Shown piece by piece: positions 1 to 8,016 of a stretch of 39,225 bases of DNA. This DNA is from Anaerolineales bacterium UBA5195. Lineage in GTDB: Bacteria; Chloroflexota; Anaerolineae; Anaerolineales; Villigracilaceae. The position numbers and the translations under genes are program-made. The notes below the pieces were generated by a model. That model was given only the letters and a program-made list of their open reading frames with translations. It searched no databases and had not been told where the DNA came from. The stretch spans positions 1-39,225 of the forward strand of contig DHVZ01000011.1 of NCBI GenBank assembly GCA_002412925.1, written 5' to 3'. Within the stretch, counting starts at the first letter, position 1. Each line of letters opens with the position of its first letter.

Positions 1-543
<543 letters not shown>

Positions 544-653
544 TGTGGTACGGAGAACTTGATACTTTTTCAAAAGCAGGGTCAAAAAAGCGCTTATAAT
601 ACCCGGAAGTATACGGGTATAATCAGTTAGTCATTTTACATTGTGAATAAAGT
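544..653 (+). other. 23S-5S spacer with small hairpin and two TATAAT boxes
   Basis: No tRNA can be folded here. The spacer holds a small hairpin (TACCCG at 600-605 pairing with CGGGTA at 614-619) and two TATAAT hexamers (595-600 and 618-623). Neither has a good -35 box at normal spacing, so they may be processing-region sequence rather than promoters. The string ACGGGTATAATCA recurs almost exactly upstream of the coiled-coil gene near 22975. Confidence 0.4.
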
Positions 654-773
654 CTCTTGGTGATTTGAGCGACGAGGGTACACCCGGTCCCATCCCGAAC
701 CCGGAAGTTAAGCTCGTCAGCGCCGATGGTACTTGGGGGGCAGCCCCCTGGGAGAGTAGGTCATCGCCAAGAG
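654..773 (+). rRNA. rrf: 5S ribosomal RNA
   Basis: The ends pair (CTCTTGG at 654-660 with CCAAGAG at 767-773), giving a 120-nt molecule. The conserved internal strings CCCATCCCGAACCCGGAAGTT and GGAGAGTAGGTCATCGCC are present in the expected order. A T-rich stretch (CTTTTTCTTTT) follows directly, so the closing stem plus T run may help end transcription. It lies downstream of the 23S gene in the same orientation, the usual rrn order. Confidence 0.95.
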
Positions 774-796
774 GCTTTTTCTTTTATAAACCAACC

Positions 797-825
797 TTGC
801 TTCCCCAGAAGGTTGATAGTATAAT
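797..825 (+). promoter_or_regulatory. Promoter of the rpsU-infA operon
   Basis: A TTGCTT -35 box (797-802) and a perfect TATAAT -10 box (820-825) are separated by 17 bases, a sigma70-type arrangement. Transcription would start near 832 and give a leader of about 180 nt before rpsU, containing the attenuator-like structure at 915-971. The promoter lies just beyond the 5S T-run, so rpsU-infA can be expressed independently of the rrn operon. Confidence 0.7.
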
Positions 826-914
826 TCTTACGTTCACTAACTGGCCCCGGTAAGACTGTTGAAAAACGGTCAAGGAGTTGTGCAGGAGCGTTGATTTCTT
901 GAAGATGTGCAGAT

Positions 915-971
915 GTTCATCATTAAGATTGCGCCTTGCCTCGGCTGATGATGTGAACAGCCGGGTTTTTT
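915..971 (+). promoter_or_regulatory. Attenuator-like leader: terminator hairpin plus competing upstream pairing
   Basis: An 8-bp stem (940-947 with 958-965, core CGGCTG/CAGCCG) followed by six T (966-971) forms an intrinsic terminator about 40 bases before rpsU. Its 10-base loop (ATGATGTGAA, 948-957) is complementary to an upstream GTTCATCAT (915-923). The two pairings share the loop and would either compete (antiterminator) or stack as a pseudoknot. Such leaders are known for ribosomal-protein autoregulation. That S21 or IF1 acts here is inference. Confidence 0.55.
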
Positions 972-1009
972 ATTTCTTATATCCCTTCAGAGAAGGGAGG
1001 TGATTTCGC

Positions 1010-1207
1010 ATGACGATCGTAGTGTTACGTTCAAACGAATCGCAAGAGTCTTTACTCAAGCGCTTCCGCAAGAAAATTGTGAAGAGCGGTGTTCTCAGCA
1101 CGGTGCGCCGCAAGCGCTGGTTTATTTCTAAAAGCGAACAGCGCCGCATGGAAGATAAGAAGGCTATTCGCCGCCTCAAACGGCGTACGGTTAAGGTCAC
1201 CGAATAA
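1010..1207 (+). CDS. rpsU: 30S ribosomal protein bS21
   Basis: This is a small, very basic protein of 65 residues, a component of the 30S platform near the anti-Shine-Dalgarno end of 16S rRNA. The bS21 pattern is visible: an N-terminal VVLRSNESQESLLKRF segment, the central KIVKSGVLSTVRRKRWF block, and a Lys/Arg-rich helix at the C-terminus. Length agrees with the family (about 58-70). A strong ribosome site (GGGAGGTGA, 995-1003) precedes the ATG at 1010. It is the first gene after the rrn operon and lies 16 bases ahead of infA, so the two are very probably co-transcribed from the promoter at 797-825 through the leader hairpin at 940-971. Confidence 0.93.
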   Translation: MTIVVLRSNESQESLLKRFRKKIVKSGVLSTVRRKRWFISKSEQRRMEDKKAIRRLKRRTVKVTE

Positions 1208-1223
1208 TTGACCGGAGGTGTGT

Positions 1224-1484
1224 ATGGCTAAAGAAGATGATAAGCTGGTCGTTGAAGGAATTGTGATCGAGGCGTTGCCGGGTACACAGTTCAAAGTCAA
1301 GCTGGAGAGCGGACACGTTATCCTGGCGTACCTTTCTGGCAAGATGCGCAAGTTTTATATCCGCATTTTGCTGGGAGACCGGGTGAAAGTGGAGATGTCT
1401 CCGTATGATTTGAGCCGCGGGCGTATCACATACCGCGCAAAGAAAACGAGCAGCGGCGAAGTGATCGAAGAAGTTGTTGCATAA
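1224..1484 (+). CDS. infA: Translation initiation factor IF-1
   Basis: IF-1 is an S1/OB-fold protein that occupies the A site of the 30S subunit during initiation. The sequence shows the family core: KEDDKLVVEGIVIEALP, FKVKLESGHVILAYLSGKMRK, and ILLGDRVKVEMSPYDLSRGRITYR. It has 86 residues, about 14 more than the usual 72, as a short acidic C-terminal tail. The ATG at 1224 is preferred over a GTG two codons upstream, because GGAGG (1214-1218) is correctly spaced from 1224. infA often sits in the spc/alpha ribosomal-protein cluster; here it is paired with rpsU behind the rRNA genes. A perfect terminator follows at 1512-1539. Confidence 0.95.
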   Translation: MAKEDDKLVVEGIVIEALPGTQFKVKLESGHVILAYLSGKMRKFYIRILLGDRVKVEMSPYDLSRGRITYRAKKTSSGEVIEEVVA

Positions 1485-1511
1485 AGCCAGACACCCATAC
1501 AGTGATATTAT

Positions 1512-1539
1512 AAAGAGACACCCGCAAAGGTGTCTCTTT
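1512..1539 (+). terminator. Rho-independent terminator after infA
   Basis: A perfect 11-bp stem AAAGAGACACC (1512-1522) / GGTGTCTCTTT (1529-1539) with a 6-base loop and a short T run. It lies 28 bases after the infA stop and closes the rpsU-infA unit. Confidence 0.9.
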
Positions 1540-1550
1540 TAATGAGAAAA

Positions 1551-1572
1551 CAGCCGCGAACTCTCGCGGCTG
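1551..1572 (-). terminator. Terminator of the DHOD-like gene (bidirectional form)
   Basis: A perfect 9-bp stem CAGCCGCGA (1551-1559) / TCGCGGCTG (1564-1572) with a 4-base loop, flanked by AAAA on the left and TTTTT on the right, so it can work in both directions. It lies just beyond the stop of the minus-strand gene ending at 1592 and backs up the infA terminator from the other side. Confidence 0.85.
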
Positions 1573-1591
1573 TTTTTGATTCCGAGCAGGT

Positions 1592-2593
1592 TTATGGTAG
1601 CTGGTGGTACGAGTTGAGTACCTGCATATAATTTGCCCGTTCGAGGGCGGCAGGTTCTTTTACTTTTTGGTGACTAAGACTGCCTTGCATCTGTTGAATG
1701 GATTTGTATTCGTTTTCTTCCATCCAGGCTTGCAAGGTGGCCAGGATGTCTGGAACACGTTCGTAGCCGTTCTTGAGCAACTCAGAAGCGAGCATGGTCA
1801 CTTTTGCGCCCGCCATCATGGATTTGATCACATCTGTGGCGGTGTGAACGCCTGTGGTCAGGGCCAGGTCGGCATTCACTTTGCCATATAAAATGGATAC
1901 CCAGCGCAGGGGCAAGCGCAGCTCATCAGAAGTGCTTAAGACCAGATTAGGCACGACTGCCAGGTTATCCAGGTCGAAATCAGGCTGGTAGAACCGGTTG
2001 AACAGCACCAGTCCGTTTGCGCCTGCTTCGGACAGTCGCTTGGCCATGTTGGGAATGGCCGTAAAGAAAGGGTTCAGCTTGACAGCGATGGGAAATTTGA
2101 CACTCTTGCGAAGATCGCTGACGAGGGTCACGTAAGTATCTTCAAGTTCAGCGCTGGTTAGATCGGGGCTGGTGGGAAGGTAGTATAAATTGAGTTCCAG
2201 GGCGTCGGCGCCCGCGTCTTCGATTTTCTTGGCATACTTGATCCAGCCGCCTGTGGAGACCCCATTCAGGCTGCCGATCACAGGGATGCTAACCGCTTCC
2301 TTGATCTGGCTCAATTTCTCCAGGTATTTGTCCGGCTTGAGCGAATACATGCCGGTCTGAGGGTAGATTGTGCCAAATTCTGCCGAGGCCTCGGTCCCGT
2401 AATCCAAAAAATGATCCAGTTCCAGGCTCTCGTGGATAATTTGCTCCTCAAAGAGGGAATACATCACGATTGCAGAGATACCGGCATCTTCCAATTTTTT
2501 CGCGGAATCCACTTTTTCAGAAAGTGGCGAGGCAGAGGCTACCAACGGGTTCTTGAGCGTCAATCCCAGATATTTGGTGGTCAGGTCTGTCAT
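1592..2593 (-). CDS. Dihydroorotate dehydrogenase-like FMN-barrel protein
   Basis: A 333-residue TIM-barrel flavoprotein of the DHOD family (COG0167 type). The N-terminus TTKYLGLTLKNPLVASASPL and later segments (VIGSLNGVSTGGWI, FPIAVKLNPFF, GANGLVLFNRFY, VHTATDVIKSMMAGAKVTML) match the barrel's FMN-binding strands. The loop that in true DHODs carries the catalytic Cys or Ser (NxSCPN) reads ELNLYYLPTSPD here, with no Cys, so orotate formation is doubtful. The start has a ribosome site AAAAGGAG. A terminator at 2651-2685 separates it from nifJ upstream, so it probably has its own promoter (a minus-strand TATAAT lies at 2626-2631). Neighbourhood with nifJ suggests a redox role linked to ferredoxin or pyruvate; that is inference. 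Confidence 0.8.
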   Translation of the reverse strand: MTDLTTKYLGLTLKNPLVASASPLSEKVDSAKKLEDAGISAIVMYSLFEEQIIHESLELDHFLDYGTEASAEFGTIYPQTGMYSLKPDKYLEKLSQIKEAVSIPVIGSLNGVSTGGWIKYAKKIEDAGADALELNLYYLPTSPDLTSAELEDTYVTLVSDLRKSVKFPIAVKLNPFFTAIPNMAKRLSEAGANGLVLFNRFYQPDFDLDNLAVVPNLVLSTSDELRLPLRWVSILYGKVNADLALTTGVHTATDVIKSMMAGAKVTMLASELLKNGYERVPDILATLQAWMEENEYKSIQQMQGSLSHQKVKEPAALERANYMQVLNSYHQLP

Positions 2594-2650
2594 TTTGATG
2601 GCTCCTTTTGATTAATTATACGACTATTATAGTACAAATACTACTCTTAT

Positions 2651-2685
2651 AAAAAGAGCAGAGGAGTGATTCCTCTGCTCTTTTT
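2651..2685 (-). terminator. Rho-independent terminator after nifJ
   Basis: A perfect 15-bp stem (2651-2665 / 2671-2685) with a 5-base loop. The outer pairs are A5/T5, so it can serve as a terminator on either strand. It sits 16 bases past the nifJ stop on the minus strand. Confidence 0.92.
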
Positions 2686-2700
2686 TGATGAATTGAGTAC

Positions 2701-5700
2701 TTATTCTGGCTTCTCTTCGTAGTGCATAGCGGCCATCTGGGAGTAGAAATTCCAGCGAGCCTTGGCATCTTCCTTCGCCAGCATGAGCAGGTCCTCAGCG
2801 CGGGCTTCGTCGCTCTGGGTCAACATGCGGAAGCGGGTTTCGTTGTACATGTACTGGTCGACCGGGATGGTGGGTTCCTTGTAGTCGATCATCAATGGGT
2901 TCTTGCCTTCGGCTGCCAGGCGGGGGTCGAAGCGGTACATCGGCCAGAGACCGGATTGGACTGCCAGTTTCTGCTGTTCGAGGCCCTTGGACATGTCGAT
3001 GCCGTGCATGGCGCAATGGCTGTAGGCAATGATGATGGACGGGCCGTCAAAAGATTCGGCTTCCAGGAAAGCTTTCAGGGTGTGCTGGTCATTGGCGCCC
3101 ATGGCAACGCGAGCCACGTAAACCGAGCCATAAGCGATTGCCATCATGCCCAGGTCTTTCTTCGAAAGGCCCTTGCCTGAGGCTGCAAAGCGGGCGACAG
3201 CGCCGCGCGGGGTGGACTTGGAGGCCTGACCGCCGGTATTCGAATAGACTTCGGTATCCAGGACGAGCAGGTTGACATTGCGCCCGGTGGACAGGACGTG
3301 ATCGAGACCACCATAGCCGATATCATAAGCCCAACCATCGCCGCCGACAATCCAGACGGATTTCTTGACCAGCGAGTCGGCCACGGCTGCCAGATTCTTG
3401 GCCTGGGGGTTTTTAGACGCAGCCAATTTCTTTTTCAAGTTTTCGACACGCTCACGCTGGGCCTTGATGCCGGTCTCATCGGACTGGTCAGCTTTGAGCA
3501 GGGCGTCGATCAGATCCTGGCCGAGTTCCGCAGCGAAGGCTGGCAGCATGTCGGAAACGTATTCAAGCTGCTTGTCGAGGGTCAGTCGGAAGCCGAGACC
3601 AAATTCTGCATTGTCTTCGAACAGGGAATTGGACCAGGCTGGTCCGCGTCCACTGCGGTTGAAGGTGTACGGCGTGGTTGGCAGGTTGCCGCCATAAATT
3701 GAGGAGCAGCCGGTGGCATTGGCGATGACGGCCCGGTCGCCAAACAACTGGGTCAGGAGTTTGATATAAGGGGTTTCGCCGCAGCCGGAGCAAGCGCCGG
3801 AGAACTCAAAGAGCGGTTCGAGCAACTGTGAATTCTTGATGGTATTGGGGTTGAGCGCGGTGCGGTCCACTTCAGGCAGGGACAGGAAGAAGTCCCAGTT
3901 GGTGGCTTCGGTTTCGCGTAGTTCGGGCTGAGGAGCCATATTGATGGCTTTGCGGGCCGGGTTGGTCTTGTCTTTGGCCGGGCAGGCTTCGATACACAGG
4001 CTGCAGCCGGTGCAGTCTTCAGGAGCAATCTGGACGGTGTAGCCCATGCCAGGGAATTCCTTGAACTTGGAGTCCATCGACTTGAAGGTTGCAGGAGCTT
4101 TTCCCAGATATGACTTTTCATAGACAGTATGTCGAATGGAAGCATGCGGGCAGACAAAGACGCATTTGCCACACTGGATGCACAAATCAGGTTCCCAAAC
4201 CGGGATTTCCAGGGCGATGTTGCGCTTTTCCCACTTGGTGGTGCCGGTGGGGAAGGTACCGTCGATGGGCATGGCAGAAACGGGGATGGTATCGCCATCG
4301 AAGGTGATCATCGGGCCAAGCACATCGCGGACGAAGGCCGGGGCTTCGGCCGGGACGGCCGGGCGGCGGGTGAATTTACTGGTGACTTTTTCAGGCACCT
4401 TGACTTCGTGCAGGTTGACCAGGGTCTGGTCGACTGCGGCGTAGTTTTTCTGGACAACGGCCTCACCACGCTTGCCATAGGTTTTCTGGATGGCTTTCTT
4501 GATTTGGTAGATTGCATCTTCACGCGGCAGGATCCCGGAGATGGCAAAGAAGCAGGTCTGCATGATGGTGTTGACGCGCCCACCCATGCCGGTCTTTTCG
4601 GCGACATCATAGGCATTGATGGTGTAGAACTTGAGCTTCTTCTCGATGATATCCTTCTGCGCTTCCTGGGGCAGCTTATCCCAGATTTCTGTTGGGCTGT
4701 AAAGGCTGTTCACCAGGAAGACAGCGCCGGGCTGGGCATACTTGGTGATGTTGAAGCGTTCCAGGAAGGTGAACTGGTGGCAGGCAACAAAGTTGGCGGT
4801 GTTGGGGGTGATCAGGTAGGGAGCCTGGATCGGTTTGGGACCAAAGCGCAGGTGCGAGACGGTTAGGGTCCCGGCCTTCTTCGAGTCATAAACGAAGTAG
4901 CCCTGGGCATTGTTCTCGGTCTCTTCACCGATGATCTTGATCGAGTTCTTGTTCGCGCCAACGGTGCCATCCGAGCCAAGCCCGAAGAACAGGCAGCGCA
5001 CGGTTTCAGGGTGCTCGACCGAGAAGGACGGGTCATAGTCCAGGCTGGTTTTGGTCACGTCTTCATCGATCCCAATGACGAAGTGGTTCTTTGGTTTGTC
5101 CTTTTTGAGTTCATCGAAGACAGCCTTGACCATGGCCGGGGTGAATTCCTTGGAAGACAGGCCATAACGCCCGCCAACGACCGTGATATCTTTGTAGCCA
5201 TTTTCGAACAGGGCATTGGTAATATCGAGGTAGAGCGGATCACCAGCGGCACCGGGTTCCTTGGTGCGGTCCATAACAGCGATGGATTTGACGGTCTTGG
5301 GCAAGGCCTTGAGGAAGGAGGCAGTGTCGAAGGGGCGGTAGAGACGAATGCGAATGACGCCGACTTTTTCGCCTTTTTCAACCAGGTATTTGGCGGTAGC
5401 TTCAGCAGTCTCGCCACCAGAGGCCATGATGATGACAACGCGTTCGGCATCTGGAGCGCCGATGTAATCGAACAGGTGGTAGGAGCGCCCGGTCAGTTTG
5501 GCAAACTTGTCCATATTTTTCTGGACAATGCCGGGGACAGCGGTGTAAAACTTGTTAGCCGTTTCGCGCGCCTGGAAGAAGACATCGGGGTTCTGGGCGG
5601 TGCCGCGCAGCACCGGATGATCAGGTGAAAGACCGCGGGCGCGGTGAGCGCGGACGAGTTCGTCGTCGATCATGGCGCGCAGGTCATCGTCGCTCAACTG

Positions 5701-6255
5701 TTCGATTTTGGAGACCTCATGCGAGGTGCGGAAGCCATCAAAAAAGTGTACGAACGGAACGCGGGCTTCCAGCGTGGCAGCCTGGGTAATCACGGCCATA
5801 TCATGGGCTTCCTGCACTGAGCCGGCGGGCACCATCGCCCAACCACACTGACGGACTGCCATCACATCCGAGTGGTCACCAAAAATGGACAGGGCGTGAG
5901 TAGCCACGGTGCGAGCCGAGACATGGAAGACGGTGCTGGTTAGTTCGCCCGCAATTTTGAACATGTTCGGGATCATTAGCAGCAAGCCCTGGCTGGCGGT
6001 GAAAGTGGTCGTTAACGCACCGGTTTGCAGGGCGCCATGGACTGTGCCCGAAGCCCCACCCTCAGACTGCATCTCCATCACCAGGGGAACGCTACCCCAG
6101 ATATTCTTATGTTTCAATGCAGACCAGTCGTCAGCAAATTCACCCATGTTCGAGGACGGGGTGATCGGGTAAATGGCGCAGATTTCGTTGGTGCGATGGG
6201 CGACTGAAGCGGTGGCTTCGTTCCCGTCAACGGTAATCATTTTTCGCTTGGACAT
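2701..6255 (-). CDS. nifJ: Pyruvate:ferredoxin (flavodoxin) oxidoreductase, single-chain
   Basis: This cytoplasmic homodimeric enzyme converts pyruvate and CoA to acetyl-CoA and CO2, reducing ferredoxin. At 1184 residues it is full length for the fused form. In order: the N-terminal domain with YPITPSSNMGEFADDW (residues about 29-44); the gamma-type domain with VRCLFFGLGSDGTVGANK; a two-cluster ferredoxin domain with CIQCGKCVFVCPH (about 690) and CTGCSLCIEACPA (about 748); and the C-terminal TPP domain with CSGCGETPY, GGDGWAYDIGYGG (about 970) and DTEVYSNTGGQASKSTP. The start has AAGGAG seven bases ahead of the ATG. No fault is visible. A minus-strand extended -10 and a Rex-like half site lie upstream (6316-6333). 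The enzyme implies anaerobic pyruvate fermentation or ferredoxin-dependent metabolism. Confidence 0.97.
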   Translation of the reverse strand: MSKRKMITVDGNEATASVAHRTNEICAIYPITPSSNMGEFADDWSALKHKNIWGSVPLVMEMQSEGGASGTVHGALQTGALTTTFTASQGLLLMIPNMFKIAGELTSTVFHVSARTVATHALSIFGDHSDVMAVRQCGWAMVPAGSVQEAHDMAVITQAATLEARVPFVHFFDGFRTSHEVSKIEQLSDDDLRAMIDDELVRAHRARGLSPDHPVLRGTAQNPDVFFQARETANKFYTAVPGIVQKNMDKFAKLTGRSYHLFDYIGAPDAERVVIIMASGGETAEATAKYLVEKGEKVGVIRIRLYRPFDTASFLKALPKTVKSIAVMDRTKEPGAAGDPLYLDITNALFENGYKDITVVGGRYGLSSKEFTPAMVKAVFDELKKDKPKNHFVIGIDEDVTKTSLDYDPSFSVEHPETVRCLFFGLGSDGTVGANKNSIKIIGEETENNAQGYFVYDSKKAGTLTVSHLRFGPKPIQAPYLITPNTANFVACHQFTFLERFNITKYAQPGAVFLVNSLYSPTEIWDKLPQEAQKDIIEKKLKFYTINAYDVAEKTGMGGRVNTIMQTCFFAISGILPREDAIYQIKKAIQKTYGKRGEAVVQKNYAAVDQTLVNLHEVKVPEKVTSKFTRRPAVPAEAPAFVRDVLGPMITFDGDTIPVSAMPIDGTFPTGTTKWEKRNIALEIPVWEPDLCIQCGKCVFVCPHASIRHTVYEKSYLGKAPATFKSMDSKFKEFPGMGYTVQIAPEDCTGCSLCIEACPAKDKTNPARKAINMAPQPELRETEATNWDFFLSLPEVDRTALNPNTIKNSQLLEPLFEFSGACSGCGETPYIKLLTQLFGDRAVIANATGCSSIYGGNLPTTPYTFNRSGRGPAWSNSLFEDNAEFGLGFRLTLDKQLEYVSDMLPAFAAELGQDLIDALLKADQSDETGIKAQRERVENLKKKLAASKNPQAKNLAAVADSLVKKSVWIVGGDGWAYDIGYGGLDHVLSTGRNVNLLVLDTEVYSNTGGQASKSTPRGAVARFAASGKGLSKKDLGMMAIAYGSVYVARVAMGANDQHTLKAFLEAESFDGPSIIIAYSHCAMHGIDMSKGLEQQKLAVQSGLWPMYRFDPRLAAEGKNPLMIDYKEPTIPVDQYMYNETRFRMLTQSDEARAEDLLMLAKEDAKARWNFYSQMAAMHYEEKPE

Positions 6256-6315
6256 CTTTACTCCTTGATAGGTAGATAATCAGAGCAGGCTCTGTTTTTA
6301 AAACAGTCGCAAATC

Positions 6316-6333
6316 TTGTGAATTATGCCACAT
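6316..6333 (-). promoter_or_regulatory. nifJ promoter (extended -10) overlapping a Rex-like half site
   Basis: On the minus strand TGGCATAAT (plus 6322-6330) fits an extended -10 box about 65 bases before the nifJ ATG; no good -35 is visible. The same bases lie inside TTGTGAA-N4-GCCACAT (6316-6333). Its left half is identical to the Rex consensus TTGTGAA; the right half matches 4 of 7 positions. Rex is a NADH-sensing repressor that controls fermentative genes in many bacteria. The assignment is tentative. Confidence 0.35.
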
Positions 6334-6388
6334 TTAGACAAGTTTAGCCGCATCAACTTGGATAAGATAGTAATAAATGACACTTAAA

Positions 6389-6401
6389 AAGACCGAGTCT
6401 T
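6389..6401 (-). terminator. Weak terminator after the NUDIX gene
   Basis: On the minus strand a short stem AAGAC/GTCTT with a 3-base loop is followed by TTTTT, about 40 bases past the NUDIX stop. The stem is short, so termination would be weak. Confidence 0.35.
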
Positions 6402-6440
6402 GTCATGAATTCTGGACAATAACGGGTGGAAATGTAACCC

Positions 6441-6965
6441 TTAGAGATACTGCCTGGCCAGGAGAAGCGCTGCCAGCGATTTAGAATCTAGCAAATGCCC
6501 ATTTTCGGCAAGCTCGAAGGCTTTTGCCACGCTCATTTTTTCAACGCTCAGGTATTCATCAGCATCTGGGCTGAGCGGGTTGTGGGTCAACCCGGTGGCG
6601 AGGAAAACGTGCATCAGTTCAGTCGAATACCCGGGGGCCAGGTAAAAACTGCCAATTTCTTTGAGATTTTTTGCAGCCATGCCGATTTCCTCGCGGATTT
6701 CGCGTGCGGCGGCTTCAGCGGGGGGTTCGCCTGCTTCGAGAGTCCCGGCAGGCAGTTCGAGCAGGTCCATTTGTGCTGCCTGGCGATATTGCCGGACAAA
6801 GTAGAGCTGCCCGTTTTCGTCAAGAGGAACAATGCTGATCGAGCCAATGTGCTCGAGAATATCGTATTTAACGGTCTTCCCATCTGGCGTTAGTAAATGA
6901 TCCAGACGCACACTGAAGGCACGGCCTTTGTAGGCAGTTTCTGATTTGAGCAGTTCAAATTTCAT
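6441..6965 (-). CDS. NUDIX hydrolase, ADP-ribose pyrophosphatase type
   Basis: The NUDIX box is clear: GTLEAGEPPAEAAAREIREEIGM fits Gx5Ex7REUxEExGU, with the metal-binding glutamates in REIREE. The lead-in FVRQYRQAAQMDLLELPAG and the later FYLAPGYSTELMHVFLATGL are typical of the ADP-ribose/nudix subgroup that hydrolyses ADP-ribose to AMP and ribose 5-phosphate. I choose ATG 6965 (MKFELLKSE, 174 residues) over a GTG at 6980, because GGAG lies 6 bases before 6965. The LysM lipoprotein gene upstream ends with its own hairpin at 6988-7013, so this gene may need a promoter within that short gap or read-through. Confidence 0.88.
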   Translation of the reverse strand: MKFELLKSETAYKGRAFSVRLDHLLTPDGKTVKYDILEHIGSISIVPLDENGQLYFVRQYRQAAQMDLLELPAGTLEAGEPPAEAAAREIREEIGMAAKNLKEIGSFYLAPGYSTELMHVFLATGLTHNPLSPDADEYLSVEKMSVAKAFELAENGHLLDSKSLAALLLARQYL

Positions 6966-6987
6966 GATCATCTCCGTCACAAAGAAA

Positions 6988-7013
6988 CACCCGGGCAGGA
7001 TGCGGCCCGGGTG
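6988..7013 (-). terminator. Rho-independent terminator after the LysM lipoprotein gene
   Basis: A perfect 9-bp GC-rich stem CACCCGGGC/GCCCGGGTG with an 8-base loop. On the minus strand it is followed by TTTCTTTG. It lies 20 bases past the lipoprotein stop. Confidence 0.8.
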
Positions 7014-7032
7014 CGTGGAAGCAGGTGAAGTT

Positions 7033-7716
7033 TTATGGAATCTGGATTGTGGTACCGGTGGTCAGATTGTATGCGCCGCTCAGGTTGTTGGCCGCGGCGA
7101 TATTCATTGGGTCGACATCCCCGAATTCACAGGCGATGGAATAGATGGTGTCACCCGCGCGAACCGTGTATTGGGCAGGATGAGCCTTGAGCGCGCGTGT
7201 ACCGGGGAAAATGCCACCGGTCTGAGGGATTCTGAGCAGCGCCCCAGGAGCATAATAGTTCTGGTTGCAGCTTATCCCACTCAGAGAACACAATTCGTCT
7301 GGATTAACATTGAAACGCCGCGCGATGCAGTACGGGAATTCGCCCTGGTGTAAATTATAAGTGCCCGGCTTGCTGGTTTGCACCAGAGGCTGGGGAACTG
7401 GCGTGTCAACGATGATGGCTACATCGACTGTTGGCGTCGGCAGCGGTGTGCTTGTGGCGTTTGGGTCAGGCGTTTCCACCACTGGCACTTGAGTCTCGCT
7501 TCCCGAAGCGGTAGGGATGGGCATGCCCTCTGAGGCAATGGCGGTCTGTGTTCCGGCGGTTTCGATGATGTTCATGCCAGAAGTGGCCACAGGCAACGGG
7601 AAATCAGCCAGGGCGGTTGCGGCCGTGGTTTGCGGAGCAGTCGAGGCCGAGCGCTCACAGGCACTCAGCGTCAGCGCCAGTACTAGAAGAATAATCAATA
7701 TATATTTCTTGTTCAT
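7033..7716 (-). CDS. LysM-domain lipoprotein
   Basis: A 227-residue exported protein. Residues 1-19 are a lipoprotein signal peptide (KK, hydrophobic core, LSAC with the lipidated Cys at 20). A low-complexity Ser/Thr/Pro linker (about 21-110, including TSTPLPTPT) leads to two LysM-type modules. The first is GTYNLHQGEFPYCIARRFNV..., the second QYTVRAGDTIYSIACEFGDV...LTTGTTIQIP. LysM binds N-acetylglucosamine-containing polymers such as peptidoglycan. Pairs of Cys in the LysM modules could form disulfides. GGAGGAG precedes the start by about 12 bases. The Thr/Pro linker style is typical of Anaerolineae exported proteins. No catalytic domain is present, so a binding or scaffold role is likely. 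Confidence 0.85.
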   Translation of the reverse strand: MNKKYILIILLVLALTLSACERSASTAPQTTAATALADFPLPVATSGMNIIETAGTQTAIASEGMPIPTASGSETQVPVVETPDPNATSTPLPTPTVDVAIIVDTPVPQPLVQTSKPGTYNLHQGEFPYCIARRFNVNPDELCSLSGISCNQNYYAPGALLRIPQTGGIFPGTRALKAHPAQYTVRAGDTIYSIACEFGDVDPMNIAAANNLSGAYNLTTGTTIQIP

Positions 7717-7869
7717 GTTCTTTTTGGTCTCCTCCAGACAGAAAATGTGCAGGAGTGGGTGGGATTGGTTGATACTAGCACAGACTTTCTAGTGCGTCAA
7801 GTTGTCAATTTCAGTAGTACGCGAAATATTTCAGGGAGGCCCGCGTTTGGCGGATCAAACTGCCTTTAT

Positions 7870-8016
7870 ACATTATCGGCAATAAAGATGTTGCTGCGAG
7901 GAGGGCGTTCTTTGCCCAACGAGGCAGTCTCCCAAAGGTCAGTTTTGCCCGTTTAACAGGGGGTTGCTTCGCAAAAAGCGCTCGCAACGACATGGAACAG
8001 CAATTACCGATAATGT
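7870..8016. repeat. 147-bp MITE-like imperfect palindrome
   Basis: The outer arms (7870-7883 and 8003-8016) match in inverted orientation at 13 of 14 bases (core CATTATCGG). Inner arms TGTTGCTGCGAG (7889-7900) and CTCGCAACGACA (7981-7992) match at 10 of 12. Smaller repeats (TTGCCC..., GAAGCAACCCCC on the minus strand) fill the middle. The right end touches the stop codon of the DinB-fold gene at 8017. No ORF and no clear target duplication were seen. The whole gap 7717-8016 has no gene. Confidence 0.6.

Noticed and set aside
544..653. tRNA between 23S and 5S
   Set aside because: No acceptor stem, T-loop or anticodon arm can be folded; only a small hairpin and TATAAT boxes.
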